DNA of 64,000 nucleotides from Cephalopachus bancanus (Eukaryota; Chordata; Mammalia; Primates; Tarsiidae). Within the stretch, counting starts at the first letter, position 1. The number at the start of each line of letters is the position of its first letter. The position numbers and the translations under genes were made by a program. The notes under the pieces were generated by a model. That model ran no database searches. It saw only the letters and a program-made list of their open reading frames with translations, and was not told the DNA's origin. Shown here piece by piece: positions 43,010 through 54,989 of the stretch. Location of the stretch: assembly GCA_027257055.1 (NCBI GenBank), contig JAPVLO010001798.1:1-64000 (forward strand), read 5' to 3'.

Positions 43010-43600
43010 CCTAATTAATCTCCTTGCTTCCCCCTATGCTGTGAATCCCAGTAAGCAGCTCTATTCTCCACGAAGTAGTCAGAGTGATCCTGTTAAAGCC
43101 TCAGTCATATCACGTCAATCTTCTGCACCAAACTCTCTAAGCTCCCCGTTCGATTCAGAGAAAGTCACAGCCCTTACAGCAGATTGACCCATCCATCTTC
43201 CCACCCACCTTTTCTAACCCTTCTGGTTCTGTTATCCCTGGAGCATGCCAGACACATACATTCTCATTTTGGAGAGACTGCACTTGATGGCCCTCTGTCA
43301 CAACATTCTTCTCCCATTTGTCTGCCTGACTCTACTGCACTTCATTCAAACTATACTTTTTCCAGAGAGGTTTTTCCTGATCATCATATTTAAGAGTGCA
43401 GTATCTCCCCTGACCCCAGCACCTCTATCTAAATTATTCCATAGTCTACTTATGTAGCTGTTTGTCTGTTCCTCCTCCCCACCATACTGTGAGGTAAATA
43501 AGAGCAGGGTTTTTTATCTATTCATTTCTCTAGCATTTCCCAGTGCCTGACACATGGTAGATAATCTTTTTTGAATAGATGGATTAAATGAATGAATGCA
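43010..43600 (+). mobile_element. L2 LINE 3' end
   Basis: AGTCAGAGTGATCCTGTTAA, GGAGCATGCCAGACACATAC, TTTCCTGATCATCATATTTA, CCAGTGCCTGACACATGGTA and terminal AATGAATGAATG follow the L2 consensus over almost 600 bp. This is the longest L2 in the window. Confidence 0.88.
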
Positions 43601-43639
43601 CATTGGCTCCCTACATGAGTAACAGCTATTACAGCTCCT

Positions 43640-43785
43640 GAATATTTTTTCCAGCACCACAGAAGAAGACATGCTTCTACTTCTCTGAGTATACACCTGG
43701 GAGTGGAATTGTGACGTCATATAGTAACTCTTTGTTAAACCTTTTTGAGGAACCTCCAAACTGCTTTCTAAAGCAGCTTTACACT
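43640..43785 (-). mobile_element. Old LINE-1, antisense (split, first part)
   Basis: CTGGGAGTGGAATTGTGACG and GAGGAACCTCCAAACTGCTT are antisense ORF2-tail landmarks. They stop at 43785 and continue at 45518 (CATTTCCATCAACAATCTAT) after the intervening L1. Confidence 0.8.
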
Positions 43786-44834
43786 GGAGACATCACACTT
43801 TCAGGCTTTGAACTTTACTACAAGACTACAGTAACCAAGGCAGCATGGTACTGGTAAAGAAATAGACACATAGACCTATGGAACAGGACAGAGAATCAAG
43901 ATGTGAAACCATCAACCTTCAACCAACCCATCTTCAATGAAGCCAACTAAAACAAATATTGGTGAAAAGAAACCATATTTAACAAATGGTGCTGGGAAAA
44001 CTGGCTAACCACATACAGAAGAAAGAAACCGGATCCCCACCATATACAAAAATTAACTAAAATGAACCAAGGATTTAAATATGAAACCTCAAACTATAAG
44101 AATCTAGGGAAAACTTTAGAGAACATCCTCTTGGGTATCAGAATAGGCAAAGAACTCATGGTCAAGTTCTCAAAAGCAAATGCAGCAAAAACTAAGATTG
44201 ACAAGTGGGGCCTTTTCAAACGAAAACATTTTTGTGAAGCAAAATAAATCATCAAGAGAGTAAAGAGACAACCCACAGAATGAGGAGAGATATTTGAAAG
44301 CCATGCTTTTGTCCAGTCTTAACATCTAGGACATACAAGGAACTCAAATGAATTGACAGGAAAAAACAAACAGCCACATTAAAAAGTGGGCAAAAGACAT
44401 GAAGAGATGCTTCTCAAAGCAAGACATTCAAGCAGCCAACAAACACGAAAAAATGCTCATTCTCACTAATTATCAGAGAAATGCATATCAAAACTGTAAT
44501 GAGATACCACCTCACACCAATCAGAATGGCTGTCATTAAAAAGTCAAAGAACAGTAGGCGTCACGAGGTTGCCAAGAAAAGGAAACGCTTTTACACTACT
44601 GGAGGGAATGTAATCTAGTTCAATCTCTGTGTGGGAAGCAATGTGGCATTTTCTCAAAGAAGTAAAACTTGAGCTACCATATGATCCAGCAATCCCACTT
44701 TTGAGAACATACCCAGAAGAAAAAGAAATCATCCTACCAAAAAGACACATGCACAAGCATGTTTATTGATATACTAGTCACAATAACAAAAACATGAAAC
44801 CCACAAAAGTGGACTGGGTAAAAAATGTGGTACT

Positions 44835-45118
44835 GGCCGGGCTCGGTGGCTCAGCCTGTAATCCCACACTTTGGGAGGCCGAGGTGAGTGAATTGCTTAA
44901 GCCCGCGGGTTTGAAACTCGCCTGGGTAACTTGGCGAGACCTCATCTCTCCAATAAATCAAAAATTAGCCGGGCGTGGTAGCGTGTGCCTGTAGTTCCAG
45001 CTATTTGGAAGGCTGAGGTGGAAGGATCGCTGGAGCCCAGCAGGTCGAGGCTGTGGTGGCCGGGAGCATGCCACTGCCCTCCAGTCTGGGTGACAGAGTG
45101 AGACTCCAACTCAAAAAG
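44835..45118 (+). mobile_element. Alu SINE, sense, inside L1 copy E
   Basis: GGCCGGGCTCGGTGGCTCAG head, GGGTAACTTGGCGAGACC long form, and GAGACTCCAACTC end. Perfect 14-bp duplication AAAAATGTGGTACT at 44821-44834 and 45119-45132. Confidence 0.97.
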
Positions 45119-45481
45119 AAAAATGTGGTACTTAAACAAGGCAAACTACTACACAGCCATAAGAAGAATAAAATAATGTCCTTTTCAAAAACATGGATGC
45201 AGCTGGAGACCATCATTCTAAGTGAACTTTCACAGAAACAAAAAACTGAATACCACATGTTCTCACTTCTAAGCAGGCCTTGAACACTGGACATATGAGC
45301 ACATAGGTGGGACCAAGAGATGCTGTACACTTCTAGAGAAGGGAGGAAGGATAAGGGGCACACAACCTACACTGCGTACCAGGTCCACTACAATGAGGAG
45401 GGAGGGCACGCTAGAAGTCCCTCACCAGCTCACCAGCACGCAATGTACTTACGCAGCAAATCCTCACATGTACCCCCAGCT

Positions 45482-45502
45482 AAAATAAAATAAAATAAAA
45501 TA
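45482..45502. repeat. (TAAAA)n at L1 3' end
   Basis: Simple repeat from the L1 poly-A tail. Confidence 0.9.
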
Positions 45503-45517
45503 TAAAGTTAAATTAAA

Positions 45518-45680
45518 AAGTAGCTTTAGCACTCTACATTTCCATCAACAATCTATACAGGTTACAATTTATCTATATCTTTGTCAACATTTGTTACCAT
45601 GTGTCTTTTCGATTCTAGTGATCCTTGTGCGTGGAAAGCAGTGTCTCCTTCTGGTTTTGACTTACATTTTCCTATGGGAG
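45518..45680 (-). mobile_element. Old LINE-1, antisense (split, second part)
   Basis: Continues the antisense L1 after copy E with ACATTTCCATCAACAATCTA, TATCTTTGTCAACATTTGTT and TTTTGACTTACATTTTCCTA. Confidence 0.75.
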
Positions 45681-45936
45681 ACAACTGCTGGACAGCCTCT
45701 AGGATCCTAAAACCTAACAGACACTCAACCAGAGGGAAGCATAAGACCAAGTTGACCATGCAGGTGCCAGAATGTAGCCCCTGGTTTTTTTCCCTGGCAT
45801 GATAGGAAAACACCAGTGGGAAATAGAGAAGTCCCAATTCAGATGATGAGCTCACACCACAGTTCTTTCAAGCCACACCTTTGGCAGTCAAATAAATTGA
45901 AAGCACATGTTTATTGAAGGGTCTTCCAGGGAACAA

Positions 45937-46019
45937 CTCCTATTTGAATAGCTGCAACTACAAGCATGCACCATCACACCCAGCTAATTCGATTTTTTTT
46001 TTTTTTCTGGAGATGGGAC
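45937..46019 (-). mobile_element. Alu fragment, antisense
   Basis: AATAGCTGCAACTACAAGCA, CACACCCAGCTAATTCG, a T-run and GGAGATGGGACC represent the centre of an antisense Alu only. Low identity suggests an old relic. Confidence 0.7.
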
Positions 46020-47197
46020 CTTCAGTGGCAGGAATGGCAAAAATTTTACTGAAAACGCCAGTCTTGCAAACATTTTGAAAATCTCTAAGTCCAGTTTGTC
46101 AGTTGCATTTTGGTCTCACCAATCTTGTCATCTTTTAAAAGTTACCTTCAACCATACTTGAGGGACCTATATGGACTTCAAACTAAAGACAATGAGAGAC
46201 TGAAATTGAAACTGCTCCGGTTAATATTTTCATTGTGCTCCAGAGCTGAAGGGTATTGTGGCCCTCCCTTGTCCTGCAATTGCTAACTATTGAAAAGAAT
46301 CACCAGGAACTATCTTCAACTCTCTCCTTTAAAGAAAAGTTCATCTTTACTTTCCTGTTTGAAAGGCAACATGCAAGTCCTTCTATACTATCCATGCCAG
46401 ACTTTGGGGGAAAAGTCTCCAGCAGGGATGGCAAGCTTATCATCTCAAAACAGTGATCTCCAGCACAGCTAAAGGGGAACACCCTGAATGAGTAGCTGCC
46501 ACCATAACAGTGAATGGCAACCACCATGCCTCCCACATATCTCTCCCTCAGCCTCCTGCCACCTTCTGAGAGAAGACAGGAACTAAGAAAGGGGAGAGAA
46601 CTGTTGGCATTGAGAATGGACATGATGAGTCTTATTATGCTTACATAGTTAGCACAATCTGCTAAAACTCAGTGAGTCAGAGCACTCCTGGATCTGCATA
46701 ACTCTGGTTGCTCTGTCCCTCTATTTTACTAACCATTACACCCTGCTGTGTGGTTATTTCACCATGCCTGGGCCAGTGACTTATCTCCACAGTGAGCTTG
46801 AAAACTCTTCAGAGGCTGAAACCACAGTTTGTCTTTCTCTGTTTTTTTTCTCCCCTGCACAATGGCTCTCAAACCCAGCACTAACCTCCTAGTAGGTGCC
46901 CAGTTGACCCTGATGAATTGAACCCACCAGTGTTGTCTACCTAGCTTTACCTACCTATGATACATGGTAAAAAAAAGTGTGGGAACCTATGTAGAGCTAT
47001 GGAAATGAAGCATATAAAATGAATGGAAAGCTGGATTATTTCATTAGGTAAGCAATTGCCAATAGCCTGATTTCCACTAAGCTTGAGGCCCTCTGCAGAC
47101 TTCCATGTGGTTGTTTTCCAGACACCTCTAAGAATTCCTCCAGACAACTCCACAAGGCATGCCCTCTTCTTCTTGACTTCCTTGCCATTAAAGACTT
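46020..47197. other. Low-copy sequence, no gene recognised
   Basis: No gene. A weak L2-like patch may lie at about 46760-46920 (GTGCCCAGTTGACCCTGATG); not called separately. Confidence 0.35.
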
Positions 47198-47457
47198 GAG
47201 GATCACTTGAGCCCAGGAACTCAAGACAGCCTGGGCAACACAGGTAGACCCCCTCTCCAGAAAAATATATTTTTTAATTGGTTAGGTGTGGTGGTGCATG
47301 CCTGTAGTCCCCACTACTCAGAAGGCTGAGGAAGGAAGATAGCTTGAGCCCAGGAGTTTGAGGCTGCAGTGAGATATGATCATCCCATTAAACTCCAGCC
47401 TGGGCAACAGAGTGAGATCCTGTCTCCAAAACTCAATTAATTAAAAATAAAAATAAA
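47198..47457 (+). mobile_element. Alu SINE, sense, old and 5'-truncated
   Basis: GAGGATCACTTGAGCCCAGG, GGCATGCCTGTAGTCC-type middle and AACTCCAGCCTGGGCAACAG with TCCTGTCTC end. This differs from the local subfamily and matches the older J-type pattern shared with other primates. The first ~50 bp are missing. Confidence 0.85.
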
Positions 47458-48370
47458 CAGATACTTACTCTTGGTCTGATGATGGTTTCCACAGAGCAAA
47501 CAATGCTGGTGAATTCCAATAGCTGGCTAGTAACCATTTTGTTTCACGTTCAGTCAAATCCTCCAGCAGGAAGTCTGGAGACACTTCATTTTGGCCAGCC
47601 TCACTTCCACATCGTGCTATTATGTCCCAGGTACAGATCAGGAAATGTATACAGAGAAAAAGAAGTCACCTAGAAGAGAAGGCATCCTCAACCTTATTTG
47701 AAGGAATGATTCCCCAAGTAGAAGTTCATGTTAGAGTGGTCACATCATATCGCATGGAAAAATCCAGAGTCCTATAACTCGAGCACATAAACTGCATCTT
47801 GCTTATAAGTCTGACTTCAGTTCACACATTGTGCAGAAAAGAATGGTGGTGCCTGTTTCTGTTACATCTCTGGGGAGATCTTATGGCAACAGCCATATTC
47901 AAATCACATCTCTATCTTTTCCAGACCAGTTTAATGTGGCATTGTTAACAGAGAAGAGAGCTCACTGGTCTTAAACCAATCCAAGGACTAGCTCAACAAT
48001 GCACCAACTGTTATTCTGAACCTACCAAGTGTTCCCAAACCAGCAGTTTGACAGTCTCATAGGAGGCTAGCATCTAACCCAGCATATCTGGGTAAGAATG
48101 CTTTCTCCAGTCTACAAACTGCAACTTTCTATTTCTCCCTAGCTACTCAGGCTGTCTGTAAATTGCCTGTTGTGTTCAGCTTTCATAGCAACTTGTTCTT
48201 GATGTTAGGTTCTCTTCATGACAGACTCAGCAACAAGAGCAGGTACAAGATAGCCACTGAGTCTCTACATGGCTCCCTACTGAATGGGAGGTTTTAAAAC
48301 ACAGTACTGATGGTCTCACTACTTCTTAGTTTGTACTGTGTGCTCTAGAAAAGGCAAAATCCAACTTTTA
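47458..48370. other. Low-copy sequence, no gene recognised
   Basis: No repeat family or coding signal I can name. Confidence 0.35.
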
Positions 48371-48542
48371 AAAAAACTTTATGGAGGAAGGGTAGTCTTT
48401 TCAACAAATGGTACTGGAGCAACTAGATATCCAACTCAAAAGAAAATGAACCTCAACTAAAACTCACACCTTATAGAAAATTAACTCAAAATGGACCATA
48501 GATAAAGGTAAAATAAAAAATATAAAACTTTTGTTACTAAAA

Positions 48543-49140
48543 TGCCAGGGGTTCAGCTGGGGTCCTGTTGTTCGCCTCACAGGAAGTAAATCAGTGAGAA
48601 AACAAGTATTTCTAGGAAAGAAGGCTTTTTTATTTGAGTGATATCAGCCAGGGAGAATGGGAGATTGTTTCAAAGCTATCTTCCTGTTTCACTGAAGGCA
48701 AGAGGTTCTAAAGTGGGGCAAGAATGTAGAATAGGAACTAGGATCTGAGTACTACATGTACTCACTTATAAGCAGACCCTGAACATTTATCATAATACAT
48801 AAGGGATTGGCAGTAGTAGGACCCTGTTGGGGGTAGGGAAGCTCAGCATCAATAAGGGTACCCAATCTCAAACCAGGTGAAACGGGGACCAACGGGAGGC
48901 TCAATCTTTACCTATATGATGACCACATATGTACCCAACCCTGAATTGTATCTCACGTCTTTATAATAAAAAATGGAAAAAAAGAAAATAGGAACTATGG
49001 AGGGTTAACAAAGAGGAGTTCGTAAACAGGAGGGGTCTGGCATCTCATTGTCTCGATGTGGTGATCTGGTGAGTTTCAGTTCTTGATACTATATGACCTG
49101 AAGGTTGGTTTCCTGAGAAAAAACACCTGAATAAAACAAA
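48543..49140 (-). mobile_element. LTR-like block, antisense (tentative)
   Basis: Non-L1 sequence starting TGCCAGGGGTTCAGC between two L1M segments. On the minus strand it would contain AATAAAA-type signals (plus TTTTTTATTT at about 48629) and end ...CCCTGGCA, as an LTR 3' end does. The upstream edge is not defined. It is split by an L1 at 48741-48986. The family is not identified. Confidence 0.35.
48741..48986 (+). mobile_element. Short 5'-truncated LINE-1 (copy I)
   Basis: Only the last ORF2 codons and 3'UTR: ACATGTACTCACTTATAAGC, GGGATTGGCAGTAGTAGGAC and CCCAACCCTGAATTGTATCT, then an A-rich tail. Perfect 11-bp duplication AATAGGAACTA at 48730-48740 and 48987-48997. Confidence 0.9.
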
Positions 49141-49144
49141 TGTA

Positions 49145-49414
49145 GGCTGGACTCAGTGGCTTAGCCTGTAATTCCAGCACTTTCGGAAGTCGAGATGAGT
49201 GGATTGTCTGAGCCCGTGGGTTCAAGACCAACCCAGGCAATTTGGCGAGACTTCATCTCTACAGTAAATTTTTTTTTAAAGCCAGGCATGGAACCTGTGA
49301 TTTCAGCTTCTTGGAAGACTGAGGCAGAAGGATCGCCGGAGCCCAGCAAGTAGACACTGGGGTGGCTGTGAGCATGCCTCTCACTCAAGCTGGGTGACAG
49401 AGAGAGACTCCAAA
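49145..49414 (+). mobile_element. Alu SINE, sense
   Basis: GGCTGGACTCAGTGGCTTAG head and GAGAGACTCCAAA end. The right monomer has a small deletion near 49283. Moderately old. Confidence 0.9.
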
Positions 49415-50401
49415 TTTTTAAAAAGTAATTTTAAAGCTTTGAGACTAGTAGGGTCAGTTTCTATGTTTTTCAAATAACTATAAACATTAGTTCTATTGAG
49501 AAGTTGGGCTGTTTTCATTTTCACAGTATACCAGAGTGAAAAACTGCAAGACCTAGGGCTATACAAAGTGTTCTAGAAATGATGTCAAAAACATAGTGAA
49601 TAAAATCATAAATCTAAAAATTGTACTTTGTTAAAGTTCATATTTGGTCTGTGAAAGTTCCTGTTAAAAGGGTAAAATGACAGCTGCAATCTGGAAGAAA
49701 AATATTTGCAAACCACTTATGTGACAAAGGACCCATGTTAAGAAAATATAAAGAACTCTCAAAATTAAACAGTAAAAAACAAATAGTTGAATTCAAAATA
49801 GGTCAAAGATTTCAAGAGATATTTCACCAAAGGGACTGTATAGATAGCAAGTAAGCACATGACACGTTGTTCAATTTTATCAGCAATCAGATAAATGCAA
49901 ATTAAAACCATAATGAGACATTATAACAGCCAAAAGAAAAAATTAAGACAAATACCAAATGCTAGCAAGGATGTGGGAAAACTGGATTTCTCATACATCA
50001 CTGGGAGGAATGTAAAATGATAAACAATGCAGCCACCCTGGATAGTTTGAAAATTTCCTAGTAATCTGAATACATACTTACCATACAACTCAGCCATAGC
50101 ACATCTGGACACTTATCCTAGAAAAATGAAGTCATGTGCACACCAAAACATGTGCATGAATTTTCACTGGAATTTTATTTATGATAGCCTAAAGCCGTAA
50201 ACAATCAAAATGTCCTCAATAGGTGAATGGTTAAGCAAACTGTGGTACATCCATACTGTGGAATACTCCCCAGCAATGAAAGGGAATGAAATATTAATAC
50301 ATGTAACAATTTGATGGATAGTAAGGAAATTGTACTGAGTGGAAAAAGCCAATCTCAACATGTCGTATGCTGTATGATTTCATTTATGTAAGATTCTTCT
50401 T

Positions 50402-50680
50402 TATTTTTTGAGTTGGAGTCTCATTCCATCACCCAGGCTGGAATGCAGTGGCATGCTCATGGCCACCTCAGCATCGACCTGCTGGGCTCCAGCAATCCTT
50501 TTGCCTCAGCCTTCGAAGTAGCTGGAACTACAGGCATATGCTACCATGCCCAGCTAATTTTTTATTTATTATAAAGACAAGGTCTCGTCAAGTTGCCTGG
50601 GTTACCCACAGGTTCAGGTAATACACTTTTCTCAGCCTCCACAAGTGCTGGGATTACAGGAGGAGCCGGTGAACCTGGCC
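50402..50680 (-). mobile_element. Alu SINE, antisense, inside copy D
   Basis: TTTTTTGAGTTGGAGTCTCA start and GAGCCGGTGAACCTGGCC end. Imperfect duplication around GTAAGATTCTT / GTAAAATTCTT. Confidence 0.92.
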
Positions 50681-51040
50681 TTGTAAAATTCTTTAAATGG
50701 GAAAATTACAGAGATAGAGAGTAGATTAGCATTTACCAGGTGGAGAATGGTAGCGTTTAGAGGGCTATGACTATAAAAGTGTAATAAGCAAGAGGTCTTT
50801 GTGTTGATGGGACAGTTCTTTATGACATGGAACTAACAATAGAAATATATTGCCCCTCATGATTTCAGATCAACACACACTTTGTACCATTGTCAATATC
50901 TTGGTTTTGATATAGTACTATAGCTACGTAAACATAACCACTGGGGAAACCTGGGGACGTTTACGACTGATCTCTCTGGACTACTTTTGCAAATTCCTGC
51001 AGATCTATAATTACTCTAAAATAAAAACTTTTAGAAAATA

Positions 51041-52049
51041 AATAAACAATTCCCAACCTTAGCATTTAATTAATGTGAAATCATGGGGGATCTTTGAAAA
51101 GAGCCAAGAACAGATAGGGAATATGGTACTACAGTATTTATATTGTTACTACATGTCTTGTAGTAGACAATTGGGCTGTCAAAGTAGGAATTATTCTGCT
51201 TGGAATTGCATACATTTAGAAACACATTTCTGCCCCATTGAAGAATGACGGAGAATGCAGAGTTTTGTTTTACATGTTCATCAATACGGCTTTTATTTTA
51301 ATAGCTAAGAGCTGCAGACTCACAGCTATGAAGTCATGAGTGTCTCCCTGGCACTGCCAGAGTTTACAGCACCTGGACAGCCTCTGTGGGGGTATATACT
51401 GACCAAGTGAAGCTGCATCCTCAGCAGGGCCATGTGAAGTGGTGAGCCAGCTGGGGAGCCATGTGGTACTGGGACCTGGAAGTGATACCCTGTTAGAGGC
51501 CAACCTCTCTGGAAAGGAGGGAGATGAAGACTGAATTTATCAGGGTCCTTCTCAAGATGAGTAGCACACATGGCTGAAAGGAGTTCTTAGATAAGGTGCT
51601 GAGGAGACAGGGAGGCAATATGATACTCCAGGTGCAGGCAACTTAAATCCCTTCAAATAGCTGGGATGCCTCCATCCACGGGGTTTCCTGCTACAGATTT
51701 GCAAGTGTTTCGGATCAGGATAGAATCCCTCAAGGGACTCTACTGAAGAGGGATTGAAGTCCGTAACAGGTGACCTTCCTCTTGCACTCAGTCTCCCTAA
51801 AGATAAACCCACTAATCAGAGATTACTAATTTGTTAGGGCACCAAGAAATGAGCCTGGCATGGGCCTCTGAAATCACTGCCCCTGTTGAGATTGAGGGTT
51901 GAATCTCAAGGGGCCCAGCGTGTCCCAGGTGGATTCTCTCCATCACTTGCACAGCAGGAATAGGTTTGTGGCAGCAAACAAGGAGAGAAATGCAGGCAAC
52001 TGAAACCCAGAGGCGGCTTCCAAGTTAGTTATTATTCTCAAAACATGCC
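51041..52049. other. Low-copy sequence with minus-strand open frames
   Basis: Two overlapping minus-strand frames (51552-51812, 86 codons; 51326-51571, 81 codons) are not recognisable. GC content is higher than in flanking AT-rich DNA. No repeat recognised. Confidence 0.35.
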
Positions 52050-52552
52050 CTTATGATCTGTCCTCTTTATCTCAAACACTTGTACTTTTTGTGTTGCTTT
52101 CAGAACTGCAACTATGTAAATAACTGGAAGTATGGATTGTTTCTCCTATTCCTTTATTTTTCCACGGTCTATAAGGCTGTATTCCTTTTGGAAACTCTAG
52201 GAAAGAATCCTTTCCTTGTCTTTTTCAGCTTCTAAAAACATCTGTGTTCCATAGCCTTTGGCCCCTTTCTCCAAATTGAGCCATTTAAAAGCCAACAGCT
52301 TCCAATCTTCCTCTTTGCTTCTATCACCACATCTTTTCTGACCCTGACCCTCCAAAGTCCCTTTATGAGAATCCTCATGTTTAAATTTGGCCTACCCTGA
52401 TAATCTCCCCAAATGTTTCCATCTTGAGATCCTTAATTTAACCACATCTGCAAAGTCTCTTTTGTCATGTGAAGTAGTACATTCACAAGTTCCAGGGATT
52501 AGGACATGGACATCTACAGGAGAATTTTTATTCAGGCCACCACAGATCCTAA
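52050..52552 (-). mobile_element. MLT1 (C/D-like) LTR, antisense
   Basis: The plus strand reads as the reverse complement: CATCTTTTCTGACCCTGACC, CATCTTGAGATCCTTAATTT, CCACATCTGCAAAGTCTCTT and CAGGGATTAGGACATGGACA, ending near GGCCACCACAGA. Diverged. The low-coordinate edge is approximate. Confidence 0.82.
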
Positions 52553-53455
52553 CAAAAATTGGCTGTGGTGACTTAATAAATACTTGGGTGAGGGAGTAAA
52601 TAAGTGTTTGAAATTAGACAACTAAGTAGCATTTATGAAAAGAGTTTAAATAAAAAGAGAAATCTCCCATAGTGACAAATCAATATGGTTAGTTCCTCAT
52701 TAATGCTTAGCAAAAGAACAGAAAATATTCTTTCTTTTGTCAATAAAGAATAAGGTATGTAAAAAGGATGTACATGATACAAAAGAGATGTCTAAAATCA
52801 ATTGCTTTTCTATGTATCAGTAAAAATATGATTGGGAAAGAGGCTAGTCACAGTAGTAGCAAAAACTTAAATTATTAATCGATAATGAGAAACCTACCAA
52901 TATAAATTAAAAAGAAATGTATGGAAGTCAAATGAGGAAAATGTAAAAACTTTATGAAAGGACATAAACACCTAAGTCACTACATAGATTATTCATGTTT
53001 CTAGATGGACAGACTTGATATGGCAAAAAAGACAATTCTCTCTCAAATTAATTAAATGTTCAGTGCAATAGAATTGTTAAAACTAAAACTGATTTTTCAT
53101 TTTTGGAAAAAAAGCAGAATTTTTTGAAAAATAATTTTAGTAAGAAATGGTTCTAATATTCTATCAGATGTGTGAGAATATTGACAAAATTATAATAATT
53201 TCACAAATAATCAGTTCTGGCTTAGAGTCAGCAGACAGAACAGTGGAACAAGATAGACATCCTTGAACACTCCTGAATATATAAATAAGAATCCAGTATG
53301 TTATGTAAGATGGCATAAAGCTCATGGTAAAAAGAAAAATAATTATTTGATGAAACAGTTTAGAATAACTGGTTAAATTAGTTAAAGAAAAAAATGTAAG
53401 CCCCAACTTTATACGACTCCAAAGCCAATTCCTGATGGATTAAAAAATGTCAATT

Positions 53456-53560
53456 CACCCCTTATCAACAAGGGTGCCTGAACGAAGCATATCTGTATAC
53501 CTAACACTTAACTGTACCCCACAATATTAAAATAAAAAATATTGATTAAAAAAGTCAATA
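53456..53560 (+). mobile_element. Very short LINE-1 3' end (copy J)
   Basis: ACCCCTTATCAACAAGGGTG and CCTAACACTTAACTGTACCC, then AATAAAAAATATTGATTAA. It is the last ~100 bp of the copy A/B/C family. Imperfect duplication TTAAAAAATGTCAAT / TTAAAAAAGTCAAT. Confidence 0.88.
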
Positions 53561-53635
53561 ATAAAAAAGCCTGAAGAAAATGTACTTGATTTTGAGATGA
53601 AAAAGGGAATTTCTAAGCATAAAAAATGGAGAAGT

Positions 53636-53929
53636 CAGCCGGGATTGGTGGCTCAGCCTGTAATACCGCTCCTTTGGGAGGCTGAGGTGAGTGGATTGCC
53701 TGACCCGTGGGTTCGAGACCCACCTGGGCAGCGAGACCTCATCTCTACAATAAAAATCAAAAAATCAACCGGGCATGGTAGCACATGCCTGTAATTCCGG
53801 CTACTTGGTAGGCTGAGGCTGAATGATCGCCAGAGCCCAGCAGGTCGAGGCTGCGGTGACTGGGAGCGGCCACTGCACTCCAGTCTGGGTGACAGAGTGA
53901 GACTCCAACTCAAAAAAAAAAAAAAAAGA
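53636..53929 (+). mobile_element. Alu SINE, sense, short form
   Basis: GCCGGGATTGGTGGCTCAGC head, GGGCAGCGAGACCTCATC short form and GACTCCAACTC end with A-tail. Flanked by GAGAAGTCA. Confidence 0.95.
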
Positions 53930-54200
53930 GAGAAGTCACAAATGAAATAAAAATTATGTCATAAAAATTTGAAATTTCCATATGTCAAAAAACTAAGCAA
54001 GATATTAAAGAGCAAACTGAGACAAGATGTATATCAAAGATATTACAGATATAACATTAATAGTCTGAATACATAAAGTGGTTACAACCCAATAAAAAAT
54101 GAACAAAGACAGAATCACAGAAGAAGAAACATAAATGGTTAATTCTCATAAAATGTTCACCCTCACTCAAATTGAGACATAATTTTTATCTATTAAATTA

Positions 54201-54989
54201 AATTTCTTTTAATAATAATTTTTACTGTTGTTGAAGTTGAGGTTAAAATGGACATCTCTTCACATAGCAGCCCCTCTCTGCATGGCTAAACAAGTACATA
54301 GAATGGAAAAAATTACTTTAAAATAATTTTTATAATCAGGCATTTGGTAAAAGCATGACTTTGTAATCAGCGGGGAATATTTTTCTACAGTGTGTAGCAC
54401 ATGATAATGCCACCTACAGTTGGGGATGTCAAGATGGGCCCATCTCAGGATAAAGCAGCATGAATCTTAACAGACAATGTTCCTTAGGTAAGTATATAAT
54501 TTTGTGGGTGACAACACCAATAACATTACTATTTTGGTTTCAGTTACCCAAAATCTGGAAATGTCAATTAATCTGTGGCAGGTCAGATCCACAGCATTTG
54601 GGAGAAATGTTCTTTTTTCCCATGGGTCAACTTTCACCTTAATGGACCTTCAAAATTAAAAAGAAAAATGTAAACCTCAAAGCCAAAGCTCACTGATTTG
54701 TCTTCCACCAAAGACTTTGTTAGCAAGTGTATAGAGTGGTGATAGTCATAGTCATGGTCATCTAGTCAATTTTTGGCTTATCATCCATTGCTGGGTTCAC
54801 TTCAATTTTGAAACCCTTAAAAGCATCACTAGCCCCAACATGTCTGACAAATATAAAGTCCAAAACAGGGTTGAAAATGTTAGAATGCAGATACATAAGA
54901 TTATTACAGAGGAACAGAACCAGTTAAAGCAGAGAGTAAAGCAAAAATGACATTTTTTCCTTAGATGACATCATAAACAGGATTTTCAA
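54201..54989. other. Low-copy sequence, no gene seen
   Basis: Nothing recognised. Confidence 0.35.

Larger units (their letters stand above)
43786..45517 (+). mobile_element. LINE-1, 5'-truncated, nested in antisense L1 (copy E)
   Basis: Sense ORF2 C-terminal third and short 3'UTR: TGGTGCTGGGAAAACTGGCT, CAGCCAACAAACACGAAAAA, then a 3' end with TACCCCCAGCTAAAATAAAA repeats. The near-duplication AAGCAGCTTTACACT / AAGTAGCTTTAGCACT marks the ends. ORF2 has many stops. The 3'UTR differs from copies A-C, so this is an older subfamily. It carries an Alu at 44835-45118. Confidence 0.88.
48371..51040 (+). mobile_element. Old L1M element, multiply interrupted (copy D)
   Basis: ORF2 C-terminal DNA begins at 48371 (CAACAAATGGTACTGGAGCA) and resumes near 49590 (TAAATCTAAAAATTGTACTT). 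It continues through TGCAAATTAAAACCATAATG and TACTGTGGAATACTCC to 50400. After an Alu it runs 50681-51040 with the 3'UTR end (AATTACTCTAAAATAAAAAC). The protein is too decayed for frames. Interruptions: an LTR-like block with a small L1, and two Alus. Confidence 0.8.
52620..54200 (+). mobile_element. Old L1M ORF2 region with two insertions
   Basis: AT-rich sense ORF2 relic: ATCAATTGCTTTTCTATGTA, CAGAACAGTGGAACAAGATA and GTCTGAATACATAAAGTGGT. Interrupted by a ~100-bp L1 end at 53456 and an Alu at 53636. Confidence 0.65.

Noticed and set aside
51326..51812. Overlapping minus-strand frames as a novel gene
   Set aside because: Not recognised, and two different frames would be needed; left as unassigned sequence.
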